Shown: piece by piece, positions 57,293 to 64,000 of the stretch
Numbering within the stretch: position 1 is the stretch's first letter
Layout: the number at the start of each line of letters is the position of its first letter
The notes under the pieces: model-generated
What the model saw: the letters and a program-made list of their open reading frames with translations, nothing else
What the model was told of the DNA's origin: nothing
The model's database searches: none
Position numbers and translations under genes: made by a program
From: Hyphomicrobiales bacterium
GTDB taxonomy: Bacteria; Pseudomonadota; Alphaproteobacteria; Rhizobiales; Rhizobiaceae
Length of the DNA: 64,000 nucleotides
Assembly (NCBI GenBank): GCA_900469345.1
Contig: UBWZ01000009.1
Span: 1-64,000, forward strand
Direction of reading: 5' to 3'

Positions 57293-57703
57293 ATGCTTTA
57301 TTTCGTCATCAAGGCCCTGCACGTCCTGTCCGACTTCCTGCTGATCGGTGGCATGCTGATCAACGCCTTCGTCATCGGCATGGTGCCGCCGACGATCCGC
57401 GTCGGGGTGATCACCGCGCTGCGCCGGTACGACCGCACCGTTACCACGGCAGCTCTCGCCGGCGCCTGGATCTTCGGGCTCTGGCTCGCCATCGGGTTTG
57501 TCGGATTTTCGCAGGGCTGGCTGCATGCCAAGCTGGTGTTCGTGCTGCTGCTGTCGGCGCTCTACGGCATGCAGCAGGCATCGATGCGGCGGATGGAGGC
57601 CAACCCGAGGCTCGACCCCTCCGCCTTCGTGCGCGCCGGCATCCCGATCATCCTGATGTCCACCGTGGTGATCGTCTGTCTGGCCGAAATCAAACCCTTC
57701 TGA
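57293..57703 (+). CDS. CopD/HemJ-like four-helix membrane protein
   Basis: The 136-residue protein has four predicted helices and a pattern like the CopD/DUF2269/HemJ group: MLYFVIKALHVLSDFLLIGG, conserved histidine in the first helix, and WLHAKLVFVLLLSALYGM. HemJ oxidises protoporphyrinogen, but the conserved HemJ motifs are only partly present. The name is tentative. It follows dinB by seven bases; the ribosome site is weak. Confidence 0.6.
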   Translation: MLYFVIKALHVLSDFLLIGGMLINAFVIGMVPPTIRVGVITALRRYDRTVTTAALAGAWIFGLWLAIGFVGFSQGWLHAKLVFVLLLSALYGMQQASMRRMEANPRLDPSAFVRAGIPIILMSTVVIVCLAEIKPF

Positions 57704-57741
57704 GCGGACATGACGGCCGCACGGCGGTGCGGCCCCTGCCC

Positions 57742-59709
57742 TCAACGCTCGGGGGCCTCCGTCGGCGGCTCCACATCGGAGGGTGCCGACGGTTCGTCCC
57801 TGGGTGTGTCCGCTCCCAGACGCATGGCCTCGGCCGGTGATAAAGGCTCCACCTCGCCTTCGTCTTCCAGCGTCTCCAGCTCCTCGGCCTCGTCGCTGCG
57901 CTCCACCCGGTAATGCACCTGGTCGAGGCTCTGCAGCATGCCGTAGGCGATCTCGCGCTCGCCCATGATGGTCCGGTCGGCCCCGAGCTTGTCGAGATGT
58001 TCGATCTCGGCATCCGTATTGGCGCGGCACAGCACCAGCAACGCCGGGTTGACCTGGTGGGCCTGCACCACGACGTTGCCGGCCTCGAAGGCATTCGGGA
58101 TCGCGACCACCAGGCTCTTCGCCTTGCCAAGGTTGGCCAGTTGCAGGACGCGCGGCGAGGCCGCATTGCCGACGATCACCTCGATGCCCTGCTTCATGAG
58201 TTCCTCGACGCGCTTTTCCGAATCCTCGATGACGAGGAAGGGAATGCCGGAGGATTTCAGATTGGCAACGACGATGCTGCCGACGCGGCCATAGCCGGCC
58301 ACGACCGCATGGTCGGTCAGGTGGCTGGTCGCAAGTTCGCCCTCGGCACCCGCCGTGGTCAGCACCGGCTCGGAGTTCTTCGGCGTCGCGGTTTCCTGTC
58401 CGTGCACCGCCTCGTCGGCGTGGGCGCCGGCGACATGGGCGATCTCCGCCTCGCCACCGCCGGCCGGCGCCCGGATCAGCCGGGCCTCCAGGCGCGGCGC
58501 GAGCTTGTCGGTGAGGTAGAACATGATCGGGTTGAGCATGATCGAGATGATCGCACCGGCGAGGATCAGGTCGCGCCCCTCCTCTGGGAGCAGCTTTAGC
58601 CCCACCCCGAGCTCCGCCAGGATGAACGAAAATTCGCCGATCTGCGCCAGGCTGGCGGAAATCGTCAGGGCGGTCGGGATCGTCATGCGGAATAGCAGCA
58701 CGATCACGAAGGCGGCGAAAGACTTTCCGATCACGATGATGAAGACGGTGGCGAAAAGCGGCAGCGGATTGGACAGGATGATGTTCGGATCGAAGAGCAT
58801 GCCGACCGAGACGAAGAACAGCACCGCAAATGCATCGCGCAGCGGCAGGCTTTCCTGGGCGGCGCGGTGCGACAGTTCGCTTTCCGAAAGGATCATGCCG
58901 GCGAAGAAGGCACCCAGCGCCAGCGACACGCCGAACAGCTTGGCGGCGCCGAAAGCGACGCCGAGCGCGATCGCCAGGACGCCGAGCCGGAACAGTTCGC
59001 GCGAGCCGCTATGGGCGATGCGGTGCAGGATCCAGGGAATGACGCGACGCCCGACGACGAGCATCAGGCCGAGAAAGGCCGCGACCTTCAGGAGGGTAAT
59101 GGCAATGATGCCGACAATGCCGAGCTCGATGTTCAAAAGCTGGGCGACCGCGACGGCCAGCGGATCGGGGTGGGACGCCTCGCCGCCCATGCTGGCCAGC
59201 GCCGGGATCAGCACCAGCGCCAGGACCATGGCGAGGTCCTCGACGATCAGCCAGCCGACGGCGATCTTGCCGCGCACCGTCTCGACCAGCCGCCGCTCCT
59301 GCAGCGCCTTGAGAAGCACCACGGTGGAGGCGACCGAGAGGGCGAGGCCGAACACCATGCCGCCGCCGAGCGACCATCCCATCAGCCAGGACAAGCCCCA
59401 GCCGAGCAGCGTCGCAAAGCCGATCTGGACGATCGCGCCCGGCACGGCGACGCCGCGCACGGACAACAGATCCTTCAGCGAGAAATGCAGGCCGACCCCG
59501 AACATCAGCAGGATGACGCCGATCTCGGCAAGCTCCGGGGCGAGGTTCTGGTCCGCCACGAAGCCCGGCGTATGGGGACCGACGAGAATGCCGGCAAACA
59601 GGTAGCCCACCAGCGGCGGCATCTTGAACCGATGCGCGATGGCCCCGAAGATGAACGCCAGCACGAGGCCGCCTACGATGGTTGAGATCAACGGCGTATC
59701 GTGCGGCAT
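57742..59709 (-). CDS. Kef/YbaL-type cation:proton antiporter
   Basis: The 655-residue protein has a CPA2 antiporter domain (about 12 helices, residues 1-395) and a TrkA-N/Rossmann domain. The nucleotide site is VAGYGRVGSIVVANL (about residues 480-495). An acidic tail (Glu/Pro/Asp-rich, about the last 60 residues) follows. It is probably a YbaL-like K+/H+ antiporter; the ion is not certain. The ATG at 59709 has AGAAGGGA upstream, the better of two close starts. It converges on the CopD-like gene with a GC hairpin (57715-57734, no T tract). Confidence 0.88.
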   Translation of the reverse strand: MPHDTPLISTIVGGLVLAFIFGAIAHRFKMPPLVGYLFAGILVGPHTPGFVADQNLAPELAEIGVILLMFGVGLHFSLKDLLSVRGVAVPGAIVQIGFATLLGWGLSWLMGWSLGGGMVFGLALSVASTVVLLKALQERRLVETVRGKIAVGWLIVEDLAMVLALVLIPALASMGGEASHPDPLAVAVAQLLNIELGIVGIIAITLLKVAAFLGLMLVVGRRVIPWILHRIAHSGSRELFRLGVLAIALGVAFGAAKLFGVSLALGAFFAGMILSESELSHRAAQESLPLRDAFAVLFFVSVGMLFDPNIILSNPLPLFATVFIIVIGKSFAAFVIVLLFRMTIPTALTISASLAQIGEFSFILAELGVGLKLLPEEGRDLILAGAIISIMLNPIMFYLTDKLAPRLEARLIRAPAGGGEAEIAHVAGAHADEAVHGQETATPKNSEPVLTTAGAEGELATSHLTDHAVVAGYGRVGSIVVANLKSSGIPFLVIEDSEKRVEELMKQGIEVIVGNAASPRVLQLANLGKAKSLVVAIPNAFEAGNVVVQAHQVNPALLVLCRANTDAEIEHLDKLGADRTIMGEREIAYGMLQSLDQVHYRVERSDEAEELETLEDEGEVEPLSPAEAMRLGADTPRDEPSAPSDVEPPTEAPER

Positions 59710-59886
59710 CCGCATTCCCTTCTAGAACGGCCGAAACCTGACATATATGATGGATGTCGCCCAATATGGGCACTCCAGCATACGGGGTCAAGACGCCCGC
59801 TCCAGTTCGGCGCCGGTCTTTACGTCATTCGGGACCAAGCGCCTGTCGAGGGATTGGAGAGGCTAATTGACGCCAAACGGCGCCTA

Positions 59887-60717
59887 TCAGTCGCCGCCGA
59901 GGATCGATGCCAGGATGCTGCCCTCGATCCGGGCGAGGTCCGGATCGCCGTGGCGCCGCGGATGCGTCTGTGGAACCGCCAGATCGAGCTTGATGCGCCC
60001 GTCCTCGAGCACGATCACCCGGTCGGCGAGATGCACGGCCTCCGCCACGTCATGGGTGACGAGCACCGCCGTCGCGCCCAGTTCGCGCCGCACGCGGCCG
60101 AGCAGCGTCTGCATGGTGATGCGGGTCAGCGCGTCGAGCGCTCCGAGCGGTTCATCGAGCGCAAGCAGGCCGGGACGGCTGACCAGCGCACGGGCGAGCG
60201 CCACGCGCTGCCTTTGCCCGCCCGACAGCCGCGACGGCCATTCGCGGGCCTTTTCCGCCAGCTGAACGTCGGCAAGGGCCTCCTGCGCGCGGCTGCGCGC
60301 TTCGGCCTTGAGCGTGCCCGGCCCCAGCCCGACCGCGACATTGTCGGCGACGTCGAACCAGGGAAGCAGCCGGGGCTCCTGGAAGACGATACGGGCGTTG
60401 CCGGCGGCCGGCCGTCCCTGCGCATCGAGGAACTCAACCCGTCCTTCCGTCGGCTGGTCGAGCCCGGTCAAAAGCCGCAGCAGCGTGCTTTTGCCGCAGC
60501 CGCTCTTGCCGACGATGGCGAGGAATTGTCCGGCCTCGAGATCGAGGTCGATGCCGCGCAGCACACGGTTGTCGCCAAAGCGTTTGTCCACCTTGCGGAG
60601 CCTCAGCGCAACCGCCCCGGGCGGCGTTTCGAGGTTGCGGCCCGCAGCGTCGCGGTGGCTTTCGGGCGCCGCGACGAAGGCGAGCGGATGCTGGTAGGGA
60701 GCAGCGACCATCGTCAT
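59887..60717 (-). CDS. ssuB: Aliphatic sulfonate ABC transporter ATPase
   Basis: The 276-residue ATPase has Walker [15 protein letters not shown], signature [16 protein letters not shown] and Walker [13 protein letters not shown]. It sits at the end of ssuADCB. The start at 60717 lies seven bases after the ssuC stop with GAGAGG upstream; ATG 60711 is also possible. A longer reading frame upstream overlaps ssuC and is not real. Confidence 0.93.
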   Translation of the reverse strand: MTMVAAPYQHPLAFVAAPESHRDAAGRNLETPPGAVALRLRKVDKRFGDNRVLRGIDLDLEAGQFLAIVGKSGCGKSTLLRLLTGLDQPTEGRVEFLDAQGRPAAGNARIVFQEPRLLPWFDVADNVAVGLGPGTLKAEARSRAQEALADVQLAEKAREWPSRLSGGQRQRVALARALVSRPGLLALDEPLGALDALTRITMQTLLGRVRRELGATAVLVTHDVAEAVHLADRVIVLEDGRIKLDLAVPQTHPRRHGDPDLARIEGSILASILGGD

Positions 60718-60724
60718 TATCCTC

Positions 60725-61555
60725 TCAGCGCTGATAGACGGGGTTCCAGGCAAGGGCGTGCCGTTCCAGCGCGCGGGCGAGCACGTCGGCGAGTTTGCCG
60801 AGGGCCGCATAGATGAGCAAAGCGAGCACGACGACATCGGTCATCATGAACTCGCGGGCGTTGTTGGCCATGTGGCCGATGCCGGACGAGGCAGCGATCG
60901 ATTCAGAGACGATCAGCGTCAGCCACATGATGCCGAGGCCGTACCGGAGACCCACGAAGATCGATGGCAGCGCGCCCGGAAAGATGATTTTGCGGAACAG
61001 GGTCCAGCCGCTCATGCCGTAGATGCGGCCCATCTCCAGCAGGTCGCGGTCGACGTTGCGCACGCCGTGATAGGTGTTGAGGTAGATGGGGAAGAGAACG
61101 CCGAGCGAGGTCAGGAAGAGCTTCGCCTCCTCGCCGATGCCGAACCAGAGGATGACGAGCGGGATCAGCGCGAGATGCGGCACGGTGCGCAGCATCTGCA
61201 GCGTCGTGTCCGTCAGTTGCTCCGACAGGCGCGAGACGCCATTGGCGAGCCCCAGCAGAAATCCGATCGAGCCGCCGACCAGAAGGCCCGCGATGGCCCG
61301 GGCGCCGCTGACGGCGATGTCGTTGGCAAGAGCGCCCGAGGACGCCGTCTCCCATAACGCGAGGAGGACCGCTCCAGGAGACGGCATGATCCGGTCCGAG
61401 ATCCAGCCCGAGACGGAGCCGATCTGCCAGACCAGAAGGAGAAGCGCCGGCAGCAGATAGGGCAACAGCACCTCCCGCGACAGGAACGGCAGGCGCAGGG
61501 GTTGCCGCTGCGGGGTAGCCTTGCGGGCGTGCGTCAAAGTTTCGACCAACGTCAT
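60725..61555 (-). CDS. ssuC: Aliphatic sulfonate ABC transporter permease
   Basis: The 276-residue permease has six membrane helices and the EAA loop [21 protein letters not shown], typical of SsuC/TauC. It lies between ssuD (85 bases upstream) and ssuB. Confidence 0.94.
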   Translation of the reverse strand: MTLVETLTHARKATPQRQPLRLPFLSREVLLPYLLPALLLLVWQIGSVSGWISDRIMPSPGAVLLALWETASSGALANDIAVSGARAIAGLLVGGSIGFLLGLANGVSRLSEQLTDTTLQMLRTVPHLALIPLVILWFGIGEEAKLFLTSLGVLFPIYLNTYHGVRNVDRDLLEMGRIYGMSGWTLFRKIIFPGALPSIFVGLRYGLGIMWLTLIVSESIAASSGIGHMANNAREFMMTDVVVLALLIYAALGKLADVLARALERHALAWNPVYQR

Positions 61556-61640
61556 GTGCAGCTCCTTGATTGAATGGAGGCGTTGCTTGAATGGAGGCGT
61601 TCCAGGACGGCCCGCCCCCGATGGCGCGGGCCCGGTCGGC

Positions 61641-62813
61641 TCAGGAGGCCGCGACCGCCCTCACCGTCTCATGCCCTCCGCCGGCAAAGACGGTCGGACC
61701 GCCGAACTCGCTGCCGAAGCTGACGCGCTGTTCCGGCCGGCTGATTCCGAGGTGCGGGAAGAGCAGCTCGGCGACCCGGTAGGCCTCTTCCAGGTGCGGA
61801 TAGCCCGAGCCGATCACCGTTTCGATCCCGAGCGCCTGGTACTCCCGAAGCCTCGCGGCAACCGTCTTCGGAGACCCGACCAGCGCCGTTCCCGCACCGG
61901 AGCGGACAAGACCGATGCCGGCCCACAGGTTCGGCGAGACTTCCAGCCGGTCGCGACGCCCACCGTGCAGGGCTGCCATCCGCCTCTGCCCGACGGAATC
62001 GGAATTTTGGGCGAAGTTCGCCTGCGCCTTGGCGATTGTCTCGTCGTCCAGCTTGGAGATCAGCCGGTCGGCGGCCTCCCAGGCTTCCTCGTCCGTCTCG
62101 CGCACGATGAAATGCAGGCGGATGCCGAAGCTCACCTCCCTGCCCCTGGCGTCGGCGGCGGCGCGAACCGCCTTGATCTTCTGCTCCACCTGTTCGGGCG
62201 GCTCGCCCCAGGTCAGATACTTGTCGGCCCGGCCAGCGAAGAAATCGATGCCGGCGTCCGAGGAACCGCCGAAATAGAGCGGCGGGCGCGGCTGCTGGAT
62301 GGTGGGAAAGCCGAGGCGGGCGTCCTTTGCCTTGATGTGCTTGCCGTCGAGATCGGCATGCCCGGTGGTGACGAGATCTTCCCAGACCTTGAAGAATTCG
62401 TCCGCATGGTCGTAGCGTTCGTCATGCTCCAGAAAAATGCCGTCGCCGGCCAGTTCCTTGGGATTGCCGCCAACGACGATGTTGAGAAGAAGCCGGCCCT
62501 CCGACACCCGGTCGAGAGCGGCGGCAAGCCGCGCGTAATAGGCGGGCGACGCGGTGCCGGGGCGGATCGCGACGAGGAATTTCAGCCTCTCGGTAAAGGG
62601 TGCGAGCGCTGCGGCCGTGACGAAGGATTCCTCGCAGGAAACGCCGGTCGGCAGCAGCACGCCGGAATAGCCCAGCCGGTCGACGGCCTGGGCGATCTCG
62701 CGCAGATAGCGGTGGTCGGGCGCACGGTTGAGCTCGGCCCCGCCGAGATAGCTGCCGTCGCCGGCGGTCGGTATGAACCACAGGAAGTCGATCGGATCGG
62801 ATGTCTTGGTCAT
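61641..62813 (-). CDS. ssuD: FMNH2-dependent alkanesulfonate monooxygenase
   Basis: SsuD splits C2-C10 alkanesulfonates into aldehyde and sulfite using reduced flavin. The 390-residue luciferase-like protein shows [49 protein letters not shown] and [20 protein letters not shown] 62813 has AAAGG eight bases upstream. Reduced flavin needs a reductase; ssuE is not in the window. Confidence 0.95.
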   Translation of the reverse strand: MTKTSDPIDFLWFIPTAGDGSYLGGAELNRAPDHRYLREIAQAVDRLGYSGVLLPTGVSCEESFVTAAALAPFTERLKFLVAIRPGTASPAYYARLAAALDRVSEGRLLLNIVVGGNPKELAGDGIFLEHDERYDHADEFFKVWEDLVTTGHADLDGKHIKAKDARLGFPTIQQPRPPLYFGGSSDAGIDFFAGRADKYLTWGEPPEQVEQKIKAVRAAADARGREVSFGIRLHFIVRETDEEAWEAADRLISKLDDETIAKAQANFAQNSDSVGQRRMAALHGGRRDRLEVSPNLWAGIGLVRSGAGTALVGSPKTVAARLREYQALGIETVIGSGYPHLEEAYRVAELLFPHLGISRPEQRVSFGSEFGGPTVFAGGGHETVRAVAAS

Positions 62814-62848
62814 GGTCAAAACCTTTCCTTGAAATGGCGATACAGCGG

Positions 62849-63814
62849 TCAGCTCTGCTTGGGACGCCAGACGATGTCGGCGATGGCAAGCTTTCGCGGA
62901 ATGATCTTCAGGTCGTAGAACTCGTCCGCGAGCGCCTGCTGGTAGGCGACTGCCTCATCGGGGAGCGTCGAGACGGCGCCGAGATCGGCCTTGTTGCGGG
63001 CCAGCACCTTGCGTGTAATCTCCAGCGGCACGCCGGTGATCGAGGCGATATCCTTTGTCGTCTGCTCGAGATCGGCCTGGGCGGCGGTGCCGACGGTCTT
63101 CAGCTCGTCGATGATCTCGACGATCAGGTCGCTATTGGCGCCGGTGAAGTCGCCATTGGCGAGGAAGTAGCTCCAGGCCGGCACGATGCCGTCGGCGGTG
63201 ACGAGCACCCGCGTCTGCGGATCGTTTTCGGCGATGGCGGTGTAAGGATCCCAGATCGACCACGCATCGATCGAGCCGTTCTTGAAGGCTGCAGCGGCAT
63301 CCGGCGGCGCAAGGTCCACCTGGGTGACATCGTCCGGCTTCAGGCCGCCCTTTCGCAAAATCTTGACCGCGACGTTGTGCGCGCTCGAGCCGCGCTTGAA
63401 GGCCAGCTTCTTGCCCTTGAGGTCGGCGATCTCCCTGATCGGCGAATCCTTGTGCACCAGAATGGCCGAGCCCTCGGAGCTGCCGCGATAGGTGCCGACG
63501 TAAAGAAGGTTGCCGCGGGCGGCCTGCGCGAACAGCGGCGGAACGTCGCCGGTCGGACCGAAGTCGAGCGCGCCGGCGCCGAGTGCTTCCAGAAGCGGCG
63601 GACCAGAGGTGAATTCGGACCAGCTGATCTTGATTCCCCGGTCGGCGAAGCGCTTTTCGAGCGCGCCCTGGCTCTTGGCAAGCGCCAGAACGCCGTTCTT
63701 TTGCCAGCCGATCCGCAATTCGGTGGCGGCGGCCCGCGCCCTTCGCGTGCCCGGCAGAACAGCCGCGGCCGCAACAGCTCCGATCAGTCCCAATGCTTGT
63801 CTGCGTGTCGCCAT
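62849..63814 (-). CDS. ssuA: Aliphatic sulfonate ABC transporter substrate-binding protein
   Basis: The 321-residue binding protein has a twin-arginine-like signal ([12 protein letters not shown]), so export may be by Tat. The mature part shows [38 protein letters not shown] and [12 protein letters not shown], typical of SsuA. AAGGAGGG lies eight bases before the ATG. It is the first gene of the minus-strand ssuADCB operon, whose promoter should lie within 63830-64000. Confidence 0.94.
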   Translation of the reverse strand: MATRRQALGLIGAVAAAAVLPGTRRARAAATELRIGWQKNGVLALAKSQGALEKRFADRGIKISWSEFTSGPPLLEALGAGALDFGPTGDVPPLFAQAARGNLLYVGTYRGSSEGSAILVHKDSPIREIADLKGKKLAFKRGSSAHNVAVKILRKGGLKPDDVTQVDLAPPDAAAAFKNGSIDAWSIWDPYTAIAENDPQTRVLVTADGIVPAWSYFLANGDFTGANSDLIVEIIDELKTVGTAAQADLEQTTKDIASITGVPLEITRKVLARNKADLGAVSTLPDEAVAYQQALADEFYDLKIIPRKLAIADIVWRPKQS

Positions 63815-64000
63815 GGAAGCACCCTCCTTGTTTGCCGGCCCTGTGTTTCAGCGCCGCTGCGTTCGATAGGGCCAATGCTTCCATAGTCTAGCGAAACGGT
63901 CGACATTCGATTGTTCCAAAGTTCTGCGACAAAATGAGATGGGATTTCCTCCAAAAGCCGATCTGGGAATGAAAACCTCCTGGCAGACGAAATACCCCGG

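Noticed and set aside
57715..57734. Hairpin between the CopD-like gene and the antiporter gene as a terminator
   Set aside because: A perfect 8-bp GC stem is present, but neither strand has a T tract, so termination is not supported.

Overview
The window is GC-rich chromosomal DNA of an alphaproteobacterium, most likely a member of the Hyphomicrobiales (family Rhizobiaceae or close). The grounds are a growth pole ring (GPR)-type giant coiled-coil protein, a DksA with one cysteine left in its zinc-finger region, a bluB preceded by a cobalamin riboswitch, a class II DAHP synthase, a usg gene, and frequent GTG and TTG starts. It is dense with housekeeping genes. I saw no insertion sequence, prophage, CRISPR array, tRNA or rRNA.

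Layout. 1-5.1 kb: the 3' end of a probable FliO-like gene, dksA, a SixA-type phosphatase, the ycjX/ycjF-like pair and an exported protein. 5.1-6.9 kb: the folate operon folP-folB-folK on the minus strand. 7-9 kb: a DUF922 metalloprotease-like gene, a candidate small RNA, a 2Fe-2S ferredoxin and an Hpt phosphotransfer protein. 9.3-15.6 kb: the GPR-type polar growth gene, the most distinctive item here. 15.7-20.5 kb: a YciI protein, then the lipid-transport operon mlaE (STAS-fused)-mlaF-mlaD-lipoprotein. 20.6-26.3 kb: an enolase-superfamily dipeptide epimerase, an MFS permease, an LpxH-like phosphoesterase and a malic enzyme. 26.3-31 kb: riboswitch-controlled bluB, the nadE/TolB-like pair and a GFA-type zinc protein.

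31-45.3 kb: aroG, an orphan TadG-like von Willebrand protein, gor, a DUF2059 protein, rpiA, gph, an L,D-transpeptidase, fumC, a GGDEF protein, a PPOX flavoprotein, a DUF971 protein and moaA. 45.4-50.3 kb: a chemoreceptor, a DMT permease, mobA and mobB. With moaA these mob genes form a loose molybdenum-cofactor group. 50.3-57.7 kb: a proline-rich OmpA-family protein, a polar amino acid ABC importer without an adjacent ATPase, usg, a TPR/methyltransferase, a DinB protein and a CopD-like membrane protein. 57.7-63.8 kb: a Kef/YbaL antiporter and the ssuADCB sulfonate operon.

The genes that work together are folPBK (dihydropterin synthesis), mlaEFD plus lipoprotein (retrograde phospholipid transport), moaA/mobA/mobB (Moco), ssuADCB (sulfonate sulfur) and the amino acid importer. 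GPR, the L,D-transpeptidase and the epimerase all bear on cell wall or polar growth, but they are not one operon. Start sites were chosen from Shine-Dalgarno placement and family N-termini. Domain and residue assignments come from reading the translated sequence, with no database search.
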